Source of the DNA: an uncultured Bacteriovorax sp.
GTDB taxonomy: Bacteria > Bdellovibrionota > Bacteriovoracia > Bacteriovoracales > Bacteriovoracaceae
Reading direction: 5' to 3'
DNA: 64,000 bases
Assembly: GCA_946481315.1 (NCBI GenBank)
Contig: CAMLMH010000001.1
Coordinates: 434,001 to 498,000, forward strand
This document shows, one piece after another, positions 52,514-61,226 of the stretch (the first letter of the stretch is position 1; every line of letters begins with the position of its first letter). The notes beneath the pieces are model-generated. The model was given only the letters and a program-made list of their open reading frames with translations. It made no database searches and was not told the origin of the DNA. A program made the translations under genes and the position numbers.

Positions 52514-52673
52514 TCAGATCCTCATTAGGAAACTTTTTTCAATTTCCAGAGAATTATCGGAAAGGCTGACTCAATTCAGAAGGTTTTCAGGGCGATAGGA
52601 AGATTTTTCCTTGTTGGCAACACGTAAGTGTTCGAATTTGTGAGCGTTTCAGCGTCTCAAGCGTGTTAATTTA

Positions 52674-52703
52674 TTCGACTTTTCCGCTCTCGTGCAGTAT
52701 AGT
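52674..52703 (+). promoter_or_regulatory. Probable rpsA promoter
   Basis: TTCGAC (52674-52679), 18-nt spacer, TATAGT (52698-52703), leaving a leader of about 80 nt before the rpsA ATG. The gap 52514-52787 otherwise has only the leader hairpin. Confidence 0.45.
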
Positions 52704-52748
52704 TGCCCTTCAAATCTAGTGGTCACTTTTTTAAAGCAGAAGCTGGGG

Positions 52749-52763
52749 CCAGTCTTTGACTGG
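52749..52763 (+). promoter_or_regulatory. Hairpin in the rpsA leader
   Basis: CCAGTC (52749-52754), TTT, GACTGG (52758-52763): a 6-bp stem about 25 nt before the ATG, followed by TAAAAAAAA. S1 represses its own translation in E. coli through leader structure, so an autoregulatory role is plausible but untested. Confidence 0.4.
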
Positions 52764-52787
52764 TAAAAAAAATCTCTCGAGGTATTT

Positions 52788-54500
52788 ATGGCTCAAAAAC
52801 AAGAATTGAAACAAAATTGGATGAAAGGTTACGACGTCGTCATTGGTGAAGACGTTGAAACAGTTCAGAAGACGGATTTCAGCGAACTTCTCAACACGTC
52901 TACATCAAAAAATTTTGAAGAAGGTGAAGTGTTCAACGGAACAATCATCAACATCGGTCAAGATTATGTCACTGTAGACATCGGTTACAAGCAAGAAGGA
53001 TTGGTTTCTGTAAAAGAATTCCAAAACTATGACGGCTCACTAAAAATTAAAAAAGGTGACGTAATCGAAGTTTACTTAGAAAAACTAGAATCAAACATGG
53101 GTAACCTTATCCTTTCTAAGGACAAGGCTGAAATCCTTAAAGCATGGGATAGAATCTCTCTTGCATGTGAATCTGGTGAAGCTCTTACTGGTACAGTTAT
53201 CGCTAAAGTTAAAGGCGGTCTATCTGTTGATATCGGTGTTAAAGCATTCCTTCCAGGATCACAAATTGATATCCGTCCAACTCGTTACCTTGATAAGTAC
53301 ATTGGTAAAACAATGGAATTCAAAGTTATCAAGTTCAACAAGAAACGTGGAAACATCGTTCTTTCTCGTCGTGCAATCCTAGCTGAAGAGCGTGGAAAAA
53401 TGCGCGGAGAAATTCTTTCTCAAATCGAAGAAGGAATGGTTGTTAAAGGGATCGTTAAGAACATCACTGATTACGGTGCGTTCATTGACCTTGGTGGTAT
53501 CGACGGACTTCTTCACATTACAGACATGTCATGGGGAAGAGTTAAACACCCAAGCAACATCCTTAACATCGGTGACGAAATCGAAGTTAAAATTCTTAAA
53601 TTCGATACAGATAAAGAAAGAGTGTCTCTCGGCCTAAAACAAGTTCAGGCTAACCCTTGGGAAGAAGCTAAGTCGAAATACATCCCAGGAACTAAAGTTG
53701 CTGGTGAAATCGTATCTGTAAAAGACTACGGTGTATTCATTGAACTAGACGACGGAATCGAAGGACTAATCCACGTTTCTGAAATGTCTTGGACAAACAA
53801 AATCAAAAACCCAACTAAGCACTTCAATGCTGGCGAGCGTATAGAGGCGCAGGTTCTTGACGTAGATGTTGAGAACAAGAGAATTTCTCTAGGGTTAAAA
53901 CAACTTCAACCAAACCCATGGGATAACATTGTTGCTAAATACAAAGTTGGTGACAAAGTTAAAGGTAAAGTTAAATCAATCGTAGACTTCGGTGTATTCG
54001 TTGAAGTAGGCGAGGACATGGACGCTCTTATCCACGTTTCTGACGTTTCTTGGACAAGAAAGAACATCGACTTAGCTTCAGAATTCAAAGAAGGACAAAC
54101 TGTTGAAGCAATGGTTCTAGCTGTAGATAAAGAAAACCAAAAATTCTCTCTAGGTCTTAAACAACTAGAGGAAGATCCATGGAAGAAAATCGAAACTAGA
54201 TTCCCAGTGGGAACAGTTGTTGAAGCAGAAGTTGTTCGCGTAACTGACTTCGGAGCTTTCGTTGAACTTGAAACAGGTATCGAAGGTCTAATCCACATTT
54301 CTGAACTTTCAGAAGACAGAGTTGAGAAGCCATCTGACGTAATCAAGAAAGGTGACAAGCCACAATCTATGGTTATCTCAGTTGATAAGGAAGCGAAGAA
54401 AATCGCTCTTTCTATCAAAGCTGTAGCAGCTGGTGTTGAGTACAAAACTGATAAAGTTAAGAACGCAACTCTTGCTGATAAATTCAAAAAAGATTTTTAG
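52788..54500 (+). CDS. rpsA: 30S ribosomal protein S1
   Basis: 570 residues with six S1 (OB-fold) domains in a row. The first two (from FEEGEVFNGTIINIG and GEALTGTVIAKVKG) are diverged. The last four share the GxVVxGxVxxxxDYGAFIDLG and GLLHITDMSW pattern, with conserved LGLKQ-NPW linkers. S1 binds mRNA and the ribosome. Codon use is biased to ATC, AAC, GGT and CGT, as in highly expressed genes. GAGGTATTT precedes the ATG. A terminator follows. Confidence 0.98.
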   Translation: MAQKQELKQNWMKGYDVVIGEDVETVQKTDFSELLNTSTSKNFEEGEVFNGTIINIGQDYVTVDIGYKQEGLVSVKEFQNYDGSLKIKKGDVIEVYLEKLESNMGNLILSKDKAEILKAWDRISLACESGEALTGTVIAKVKGGLSVDIGVKAFLPGSQIDIRPTRYLDKYIGKTMEFKVIKFNKKRGNIVLSRRAILAEERGKMRGEILSQIEEGMVVKGIVKNITDYGAFIDLGGIDGLLHITDMSWGRVKHPSNILNIGDEIEVKILKFDTDKERVSLGLKQVQANPWEEAKSKYIPGTKVAGEIVSVKDYGVFIELDDGIEGLIHVSEMSWTNKIKNPTKHFNAGERIEAQVLDVDVENKRISLGLKQLQPNPWDNIVAKYKVGDKVKGKVKSIVDFGVFVEVGEDMDALIHVSDVSWTRKNIDLASEFKEGQTVEAMVLAVDKENQKFSLGLKQLEEDPWKKIETRFPVGTVVEAEVVRVTDFGAFVELETGIEGLIHISELSEDRVEKPSDVIKKGDKPQSMVISVDKEAKKIALSIKAVAAGVEYKTDKVKNATLADKFKKDF

Positions 54501-54538
54501 TACTGAAAAGGTTTTAACCCAACTTTGATGTATGAAGG

Positions 54539-54570
54539 GGGCCGCAGCAATGCGGCCCTTTTTTTTTCTC
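54539..54570 (+). terminator. rpsA terminator
   Basis: GGGCCGCA (54539-54546), loop GCAA, TGCGGCCC (54551-54558), and then at least ten T's. A strong Rho-independent terminator 38 nt past the rpsA stop. Confidence 0.95.
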
Positions 54571-54588
54571 TTACATCATTTCTTACAG

Positions 54589-54641
54589 GTGCCACTAGAC
54601 TTTGGGTGGAGCAGGGCAAGGTCAAAAGTCTAGTGGCACCA
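54589..54641. repeat. Perfect 16-bp inverted repeat with 21-nt spacer
   Basis: GGTGCCACTAGACTTT (54589-54604) and AAAGTCTAGTGGCACC (54626-54641) are exact reverse complements around a G-rich 21-nt spacer. It lies just past the rpsA terminator and 10 nt beyond the end of the convergent lipoprotein gene. There is no T-run, so a plain terminator is unlikely; it could be a REP-like element, a small RNA hairpin or a decayed mobile element. I saw no second copy in the window. Confidence 0.9.
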
Positions 54642-54651
54642 AATGGTTGTG

Positions 54652-55998
54652 CTATTGGTTAATGACCTCGCGGCGAGATTTGTAATACACAGAATCGAGC
54701 AGAATTTGTCCCATAAAATAAGTCGCTATGGCCTTCGCAAAGCCGGCCTTAGGGTCAGCAGTCATACACAACTGATTGTGCATTAAAAGAGCGAGACCGA
54801 TGTTGTAGGGGACGCTACCTAAAGTCCAGGCCCGATGGAAGGCATAACGGTCTGTTCCGGGCATTCCTGTTTTTAAAATTCCTGCGTTTTCACTGTATTC
54901 GCGATCAGCAATCGCTGCAAAAAGCAATTCCCGTGTTTCTTCAAGGTCAATCTTTTCCAAGTCGAGAGATTGCAGCATCTGCTCAGCTGTTAATTTGCTT
55001 CCGGGCTTAATGCTGAAAAGTTTTTCAGTAGCTGCAGCATGCTTTTCAAATAATTTATTTTCCTGAGCGTAATGGAGCAATTCTGCAATCTCTTCCTGCA
55101 CTTTGGGATCTTTTTTCATTTCTTCGAATTTCTTTTTAATTTCCTCATCAGTGGAATTGAAAATAAAGGAGTAGGCTCCAGATGGTCCGAGATCGGCAAC
55201 AGCTGCATTTAAATAGCTTAGCGGAGCTCGCACTGTCCATGGATTCATTTTGGGGTTACTTGTGACAAACGTTCCGCCAACATATGTGAATATAGCGGTA
55301 AGGGCGATTTCAAATCCCAGGCCTTTTAACCATTTCGCATCTTTTTCTTCATCGTAATGCATGGCCGAGTAAGTGACCCCTGTAGAAGTTATTGCTCCGG
55401 CAGTCAGGGCGTAGGTCAAATGCTTTGCTCTTCTCATTTCAACAGCGCTCGGTGCTTTTTGAGTATGGGCTTTGCAGCTGAAATACAATTTTTCATAGAG
55501 CAGAGACTGTTCTTTTGCGATCGTTTTTGCTTCGGGAGTTTTCGCTTTTGCCATTTTTTTATCGGTGTATTTCTGAACTTTTTTCTGATGAGCAGTAAAA
55601 CGCGCCCAGATTTTGTTTTTTGGATCTACACTTTCATTTTTTAATATTTTGATAAACTGAGCGACCAGGTCTTTTCGCATATCAAAATCACCCTGACTGA
55701 AAAGATAGATTGAGCGCATGGTTCGCAGCTGTTCATTGGAGAATTGATTGAGATTAAATTCGGTAAAAAATGAAAGATAATGGGCAAGCTGATCACGTGA
55801 GATATCTAATTGCAGTTTCGTATGGTTGAAATCCTCTGCATTGAAATTTTTTAAATCAGGCTTAATGAAGTCAGCAGCCATTTCTCTGCAAGAAGCTTCC
55901 TGCGCTGGTAGGCGGATAGCTGATTTCATCACCGGAGCGGTGGAGCAGGAGTTAAAAAAAAAGGTTAAGAGGATGCTGATGCAGATTAGTTGTTTCAT
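54652..55998 (-). CDS. Lipoprotein of unknown function
   Basis: 448 residues. Lipobox FFNSC (Cys near 18). Largely helical (EEIKKKFEEMKKDPKVQEEI, FEKHAAATEKLF), with hydrophobic stretches near 195-215 and 230-247 (ALTAGAITSTGV, GFEIALTAIFTYVGGTFV) that could be a membrane hairpin. No named domain recognised. It faces the regulator gene at 56172 across a 173-nt divergent gap with a palindrome. Confidence 0.78.
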   Translation of the reverse strand: MKQLICISILLTFFFNSCSTAPVMKSAIRLPAQEASCREMAADFIKPDLKNFNAEDFNHTKLQLDISRDQLAHYLSFFTEFNLNQFSNEQLRTMRSIYLFSQGDFDMRKDLVAQFIKILKNESVDPKNKIWARFTAHQKKVQKYTDKKMAKAKTPEAKTIAKEQSLLYEKLYFSCKAHTQKAPSAVEMRRAKHLTYALTAGAITSTGVTYSAMHYDEEKDAKWLKGLGFEIALTAIFTYVGGTFVTSNPKMNPWTVRAPLSYLNAAVADLGPSGAYSFIFNSTDEEIKKKFEEMKKDPKVQEEIAELLHYAQENKLFEKHAAATEKLFSIKPGSKLTAEQMLQSLDLEKIDLEETRELLFAAIADREYSENAGILKTGMPGTDRYAFHRAWTLGSVPYNIGLALLMHNQLCMTADPKAGFAKAIATYFMGQILLDSVYYKSRREVINQ

Positions 55999-56043
55999 AT
56001 AAGCTTATCGATCGATCAACAATATCTCTTCACTAATAATAGC

Positions 56044-56060
56044 GGTTACAATGTGTAACC
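56044..56060. promoter_or_regulatory. Palindrome GGTTACA-ATG-TGTAACC between divergent genes
   Basis: A perfect 7-bp inverted repeat in the 173-nt gap between the 54652-55998 lipoprotein gene (minus) and the TIGR02147 regulator (plus). Its place fits an operator for the adjacent HTH regulator. Confidence 0.45.
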
Positions 56061-56171
56061 CAACCGAAAAAGTCCAGTTGTCACCCGAGTACATTGGTCA
56101 GATGTTGCCATAAAACAACAGATTGTTGCTAAAAAGCTTTCCTATTTTTTAAAACCGTCGACAATCTTTAT

Positions 56172-56966
56172 ATGGAAACAATACAACAACAATCAGATTC
56201 GCAAGTCTGGTTACAAAACTTGCTCGAAGAAAAAACTAAGAAAAATCCCCAATTTTCTTTAAGGGCCTTTGCCCGAATGGTGGAAATTAGCCCTGCGGTT
56301 CTGTCTCGGGTACTAAATGGAAAGAGAAAGCTCACATTTTCACTCGCCGTAAGAATTGCAGATGCTCTTAAAATGGGTCCCATGGAAAGAGAGACACTTT
56401 ATTCTTTCTATGTTTCTTCCCAAGAACAAATGCCATCTGAAGATGTAAAGGTAAGGGAGTTGAGTATTGATTGTTTCAATGCAATGAAGGAATGGTACCA
56501 CTATGGAATTACCCAGCTTCTTTATACTGAAAATTTTCGCGAAGATCATAAATGGATGGCAAAAATCTTAGGTATTTCTGAGCTGGAGGTAAAACTTGCA
56601 GTGGAGAGACTACTGCGGCTTGAAATTTTAGACAGGGATGAAAATGGAAAATTATACAGGACTTCAACGCATTTAACGACTTCAACTGATATTGCATCTG
56701 CAGGAATAAGATATTTTCAAAAGCAGATCCTGGAGAAATCCATTGAATCACTAGAACGTGATCCTTTAAATGAACGTGATATCACCTCAATTACCATTGC
56801 AATCAATGAAGACAAAATTGAAGAAGCTAAAAAAGAAATAAAAAAATTCAGAATGAAAATGTCTGAATTCTTATCTCAAGGTGAAAGGACCCGAGTTTAC
56901 AATCTGGGAATTCATTTAATCCCATTAAGTAAAACAACTAAGGAAGAGAGAAATGAAAAATATTAA
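56172..56966 (+). CDS. TIGR02147-family transcriptional regulator
   Basis: 264 residues. An N-terminal helix-turn-helix (FSLRAFARMVEISPAVLSRV, then LNGKRKLTFSLAVRIADAL at about 28-66) is followed by the TIGR02147/DUF4423 region with LSIDCFNAMKEWYHYGITQL, a second winged-helix-like segment (MAKILGISELEVKLAVERLL) and a C-terminal VYNLGIHLIPLS. The family is expanded in Bdellovibrio and Fibrobacteres and is often encoded next to secreted proteins. Its last 14 nt overlap the secreted protein gene, so it probably regulates that gene. Confidence 0.9.
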   Translation: METIQQQSDSQVWLQNLLEEKTKKNPQFSLRAFARMVEISPAVLSRVLNGKRKLTFSLAVRIADALKMGPMERETLYSFYVSSQEQMPSEDVKVRELSIDCFNAMKEWYHYGITQLLYTENFREDHKWMAKILGISELEVKLAVERLLRLEILDRDENGKLYRTSTHLTTSTDIASAGIRYFQKQILEKSIESLERDPLNERDITSITIAINEDKIEEAKKEIKKFRMKMSEFLSQGERTRVYNLGIHLIPLSKTTKEERNEKY

Positions 56967-57882
56967 ATTGGTATTCCTTGCGCTTGCTTGCTTTTTTACT
57001 CAAGACATCTTAGCCCGTAATGGAGGAGATGATGTCGGGAATGGTGGCTTTGCTTACCGTCAATCTGTCATCATTTTAAAAATGGCAACCTCTGCTTTAG
57101 AAGAGAAAATTCTTGAATCACAAATGCAGGAGTTGATTGATAATCCCGACAGACGGATTATTTTGCAGGATACTTTGGGATATAATGATCTGGATAAGCT
57201 CTCTAAAAAAAACAGATATCGCGCTAGCAGAAAACTGGCCATGGATTACACAGTTAATCCCCCTGCCGTCATCGTCCTAAAACCATATTTTGAAGCTTTT
57301 ATGGGAACAACTGATACCCATTTGGAAGATGCTTCTCTAGAAGTACAAAAAAGATTACTGCATGAAGCTGCCCATATCTGGGGATATAATGAAGAACGTG
57401 CAGAAAGATTTGCAAAAGATTTTCTAAAAGGACCTTTTAATGATGTCCCGCCAAGCTCTCCGGTCGCAGACAGACCTACAAATAAAATATCGATACGAGG
57501 TGATTTTTGCAGTTGTAAAGATGGCAAGTCGGATATCATTAATGATTGTGACCAGTTTTGTGCCAGTGTGCCTATTTCCAGCAATCCAGTTTTATATGTA
57601 AATACCATCCTGGATGCTGATATTACGATGCATCCGAAATTGGGAAATCTTTATAATTGGTGTAATGTTCAACTTCCTCAGGATGAAACTACTCCTCAAT
57701 GTGCATTGCAGGTTAATGACGGGGCAGAGACATTTTTAATTGCGACAAGTCTAAATGTAGGTAGTAATTCTTTTATTGCTGATATTTCACAACTCAAAAA
57801 AGATAGAACCTATATTCTGAAGTTAGTCGAATTTAAATCTGGTAGTTTCGCTCAATCGCGAGAGTTTCAGGTCAGAAGATAG
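56953..57882 (+). CDS. Secreted protein with HExxH zinc-protease-like motif
   Basis: 309 residues. The signal peptide ends near DILA. A Gly/Asn-rich N-terminus (NGGDDVGNGGFAYR) is typical of a family of Bdellovibrio secreted proteins next to TIGR02147 genes. At 137-147, HEAAHIWGYNE gives HExxH with Gly144 and Glu147, resembling a metzincin HExxHxxGxxH in which the third ligand is Glu. Six or more Cys lie in the C-terminal half (CSCKDG, CDQFC). The protease assignment is from this motif only. Confidence 0.72.
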   Translation: MKNIKLVFLALACFFTQDILARNGGDDVGNGGFAYRQSVIILKMATSALEEKILESQMQELIDNPDRRIILQDTLGYNDLDKLSKKNRYRASRKLAMDYTVNPPAVIVLKPYFEAFMGTTDTHLEDASLEVQKRLLHEAAHIWGYNEERAERFAKDFLKGPFNDVPPSSPVADRPTNKISIRGDFCSCKDGKSDIINDCDQFCASVPISSNPVLYVNTILDADITMHPKLGNLYNWCNVQLPQDETTPQCALQVNDGAETFLIATSLNVGSNSFIADISQLKKDRTYILKLVEFKSGSFAQSREFQVRR

Positions 57883-57910
57883 TACACAATTAATTCTCAA
57901 TGTACGTCAA

Positions 57911-57940
57911 AAAGCCCTCTTTAGGAGGGCTTTTTTTTAT
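57911..57940. terminator. Bidirectional terminator
   Basis: AAAGCCCTC (57911-57919), TTTAG, GAGGGCTTT (57925-57933) with A and T tracts, between the convergent HExxH protein and deacetylase genes. Confidence 0.9.
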
Positions 57941-58731
57941 TTAAACTTTACGTCGTCCAGTGTTTTTATTTTGTAACCGTTGTCTAGCGCCCATTGAATG
58001 TACTTGCGAATGAGTTCAGCTGATTGCATACGCAGATCGTGGAAGAGAACGACACCGCCCTTATACTCTTCTGTCTCCTTGATGTAACCCTGAAGACATT
58101 CATCGACTGTCCATTTGTTGCTCCAGCAGGCCCAGTCTGCTCCCTTAGTTGGACGATTCTCAGCGTCTCTTTCCAACATCCCACCTATATCCCATAGAAC
58201 GGGACCTGTATATTTTTGTCCTACCGGATCCGAGTTTAAATATTGAGCGAGAGTTGGATTCCAGTTTCCACCTGGTGCACGGAAATAAGATTTACGGCTG
58301 AAATGAGCAAATGGTTTTAGTGTATGGTAAGAGCCAATAACTTCATCATAGAGACGAGATTGCCAGCTTGATCCCAACTGAGTCAGGTTCGCGTGGGTCT
58401 TAGAGTGATTTCCAACAATATGACCATCGGCCTGAACTTCATGCATTAAAGAAGGATATTTAGCAACATTTGAAGTCACTGAAAAAAATGTTGCCCGCAC
58501 GTTAAATTCACGAAGAACTTGCAGTACTGCCTGAGTGACGTTGGGAGTAGGTCCATCATCAATGGTTAAGACGATTTCTTTCTTGCCAACATGAAGATCC
58601 ATTTGGCTTGTGTTTCGGAATGCTTTTTCTTCAGGATCGTAAATCTTTCCATTAAACATAAGCACTTCATCAAAAGCAGCAAATGCCTGGGTTGTGGTTA
58701 AAAGGGCCATCAGAGTGAGTAATTTTTTCAT
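57937..58731 (-). CDS. Polysaccharide deacetylase (NodB fold), secreted
   Basis: 264 residues. The signal peptide ends near QAFA. NodB motif 1 is TIDDGPT (Asp58 and Asp59), motif 2 NHSKTH (His109, His113), motif 3 RAPGGNW (Arg151), and later WDIGG and VVLFHD. CE4 enzymes remove acetyl groups from peptidoglycan or chitin-like glycans in the periplasm or outside. Deacetylating prey wall is known in Bdellovibrio, but whether this gene does so is inference. AGGAT precedes the ATG. Confidence 0.92.
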   Translation of the reverse strand: MKKLLTLMALLTTTQAFAAFDEVLMFNGKIYDPEEKAFRNTSQMDLHVGKKEIVLTIDDGPTPNVTQAVLQVLREFNVRATFFSVTSNVAKYPSLMHEVQADGHIVGNHSKTHANLTQLGSSWQSRLYDEVIGSYHTLKPFAHFSRKSYFRAPGGNWNPTLAQYLNSDPVGQKYTGPVLWDIGGMLERDAENRPTKGADWACWSNKWTVDECLQGYIKETEEYKGGVVLFHDLRMQSAELIRKYIQWALDNGYKIKTLDDVKFK

Positions 58732-58915
58732 GATCGTATCCTGTTATTTAAGGTCTATATAAGAGTGAAAGTCTAACTTCTGAAGGCAGGATGCCTGAGT
58801 TGATTTATAGGCCAGGAATTTAGAGACCGCCAAGTATTTTTTTCATAGCAAAGGACAAAGTTTTTTTGCGTATGGTTTAAAGCACTGTGAAAAAAAATTT
58901 AAAGGGGATTTCTCA

Positions 58916-59299
58916 ATGAAAAAATTGTTGGTTTTATTATCGCTTATTTCTTTTAACGCTTTTGCTTACAACACAGAGTATTCAAAATTAATTCCAGGCA
59001 AAAAGATCTTCGTTGATGTACAAAATAAAGACGTTATCTCGTTAACACTGGATACAAAAAGCCAGGATCCATTTGCTCAACCAGTAGTAAAATTAGTGAG
59101 TCAGTGGGGAAATTTTGAATGCGCTTATAAGCAAACACTTCTTTCGTATTCGGGCTATGATATGGAAACGCGCGTGCATAAAAAAACGTGGGAAATCCAA
59201 ATTGACTGGACGCCGGGCGCTGATCTTAGCGGATGCATCGTTAACGTTAAATTCCCTGGGGTGAAAGATTCTCAAGCTGAACTATTCATGAACTATTAG
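58916..59299 (+). CDS. Small secreted beta-rich protein of unknown function
   Basis: 127 residues with signal peptide MKKLLVLLSLISFNAFA. The mature domain has two Cys (FECAYK, SGCIVN) and alternating polar/nonpolar strands (EIQIDWTPGADLSGCIV). It looks like a small immunoglobulin-like or beta-sandwich domain, with no recognised family. It overlaps the methyltransferase GTG by 1 nt. Confidence 0.72.
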   Translation: MKKLLVLLSLISFNAFAYNTEYSKLIPGKKIFVDVQNKDVISLTLDTKSQDPFAQPVVKLVSQWGNFECAYKQTLLSYSGYDMETRVHKKTWEIQIDWTPGADLSGCIVNVKFPGVKDSQAELFMNY

Positions 59300-59991
59300 T
59301 GAAAAGTCTATTTGGTTACACTTATCAGTTAAAAAAGTTGTCGGTGCTTGGATTTGAAATCTCGACTATCCGGGATCTCGATGAAAGCATCGATACACTC
59401 TGTGCTCACTTCGGTGAAGATGATCAGGATAATTCATTAAAAGAAGAATATTGCCCCTATTTCGGTATTCTCTGGGAAGCCGGAATTGGCCTCAGTCAAT
59501 TTTTACAAAAAGAAAATCTCGCAGGGAAAAATGTTATTGAAATTGGCTGTGGACTTGCCCTTCCGTCATTTGTGGCTACGAAAGCGGGAGCGAAAGTCAT
59601 TGCGACAGATTTTCATGCCGATGTTCCTCTCTTTCTTAGACTGAATCAGCAAAACAACAATACGCATTTTGAATATGCCGTGATGAACTGGCGGGATGAA
59701 ATTGAACGAACGAAAAATAAGTTGGGATTATTTGATCTGGTGATCGGTTCAGATATATTGTACGAGAGTCAGCATCCTCAAGAAGTTGCGAAAGCTCTGA
59801 TCGGAATGCTTAATCCCGGTGGTAAAATTATTCTGGCTGACCCGGGGCGAGCCTATGTTCAAAAATTTGTAACCTGTATGCAGGATTTAAATTATCCTGA
59901 AAAACTATCTATTCAGACCGTGAAAGGCGAGTGGACCCAAAAAGGTAAATCACGAGATATCTTTATTTTTGAATTTCTACCTTTGGTTTAG
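59299..59991 (+). CDS. SAM-dependent methyltransferase (MTF16/METTL-type)
   Basis: 230 residues, GTG start sharing a nucleotide with the previous stop. Motif I VIEIGCGLALPSFVA, post-I VIATDFHAD, motif II DLVIGSDILYE and motif III GGKIILADPGR follow the lysine-methyltransferase (METTL20/21-like) pattern, with GSDILYE especially typical. The substrate protein is unknown. It ends inside the convergent papain-like gene by 29 nt. Confidence 0.87.
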   Translation: MKSLFGYTYQLKKLSVLGFEISTIRDLDESIDTLCAHFGEDDQDNSLKEEYCPYFGILWEAGIGLSQFLQKENLAGKNVIEIGCGLALPSFVATKAGAKVIATDFHADVPLFLRLNQQNNNTHFEYAVMNWRDEIERTKNKLGLFDLVIGSDILYESQHPQEVAKALIGMLNPGGKIILADPGRAYVQKFVTCMQDLNYPEKLSIQTVKGEWTQKGKSRDIFIFEFLPLV

Positions 59992-61183
59992 GAGCGGGTT
60001 TTTTCTCCATCCAGGTGACTTCAGTGGCATTATTTCTCAATGACGTTCGTGAGACCCAGTAATTTCCTTTTTCACAACGGATGGACGATGTCTTTTGGCA
60101 GTCGTCGGCCGAGCCCCAGCTGTTCTTGATAAGATATTCACATTGACCGGTTGCCCGGTTAAATTTACGACCTATGATAGTAGAGGCATGATCAGTGTTT
60201 TTACCGATATAATTTTGTCCACTGTAAAGAAGCTGAGAATCATAACCAATTGTGACTGGTTCATTTTTAGAAAGGACTTTGTCGAGGCGATCAATAATTT
60301 TATCTTTCGTCACTCCCGGTCTATCGAGATATAAATTTAATAAGCGGTATTCATTTTTGACGATATGTCTTTCGCGACAGCCGATATCGAGGAGGGCTGC
60401 CCATTTTTTATCGTTCGGAAGCTTGTCCAGGATTTTTACGATATCCGGATTAATCCCGCTGAATAAATTGCGGGCATAAATGTGAAATGAACAGAGGTTC
60501 TCATGCAGACTTTTTTCCGAGTCGATGAGCATTTGAATGAGAGAGCTGTTTAAATCCCATTGTTCATGCATCAGATTAGTCGACTCTTCGGTGCAAATAC
60601 CCTTTGGGCCAGAAGCGATGCGTACGGCATCAAGTGTAAAACCCCCCCGATCAGTCACTTTTACATCTGGTTTGTAAAATGAAGCTGAAGATTCTTTTGT
60701 TTCATCGCTGTTATGATACTGGAGAGCAATATCATAGGCAGAAACTTTTACATCTTCATGAAACGATATCAAGTCGGCAGCCGTCCACGCGAAACACCAG
60801 CCCAGGTTGTTCTGGTTACTGTTTTTTGGCATTTTATCTGTGGAAACTTTAACCTCTGTACAACTTTCTTCCGGGAGTTCATAGGAGCGATCAGGAGCAT
60901 GGATGGAAACTCTGTATTTGGCTATTTCATTGTCAGAAATTAAAGTTATCTTTTTTTGGGTAACAACCGGACAACGTTTTAGTGAATCAACGAGTGAGAA
61001 ATAAATATTCAGTTCATCTTCAACGTCTTTTTTATCTTTATAATTTAATCGAATCGATTTAATCGTTTTATCTATTTCAGCTTTGATTTTACTGCAATTG
61101 AGCGTTTCAGCCTGAGCAGCGCTCATTGCTGTCAGCAAGGTCAGACTGAAGAAAACAATGGGTAAGCTTAGACTTCTTTTCAT
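59963..61183 (-). CDS. Secreted papain-like (C1) cysteine protease
   Basis: 406 residues with a signal peptide (about 1-25, ending AAQA). The catalytic set is complete: Gln124, Cys130 in NLGWCFAW (same spacing as papain Gln19/Cys25), His332 in NTDHASTIIGRKF and Asn354 in IKNSWG. An N-terminal region of about 100 residues may act as a prodomain. Extra Cys pairs lie in GCRERH and CQKTSSIRC. It probably degrades protein in the periplasm or outside, perhaps in predation, which is inference. Confidence 0.85.
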   Translation of the reverse strand: MKRSLSLPIVFFSLTLLTAMSAAQAETLNCSKIKAEIDKTIKSIRLNYKDKKDVEDELNIYFSLVDSLKRCPVVTQKKITLISDNEIAKYRVSIHAPDRSYELPEESCTEVKVSTDKMPKNSNQNNLGWCFAWTAADLISFHEDVKVSAYDIALQYHNSDETKESSASFYKPDVKVTDRGGFTLDAVRIASGPKGICTEESTNLMHEQWDLNSSLIQMLIDSEKSLHENLCSFHIYARNLFSGINPDIVKILDKLPNDKKWAALLDIGCRERHIVKNEYRLLNLYLDRPGVTKDKIIDRLDKVLSKNEPVTIGYDSQLLYSGQNYIGKNTDHASTIIGRKFNRATGQCEYLIKNSWGSADDCQKTSSIRCEKGNYWVSRTSLRNNATEVTWMEKKPAPKPKVEIQK

Positions 61184-61226
61184 CAGTCATTTATCGGATA
61201 TCGAACAATAAAACTAAATTGCTCAA

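Noticed and set aside
53906..54487. Minus-strand ORF in rpsA
   Set aside because: Shadow of the S1 repeats; the plus-strand gene explains the region.
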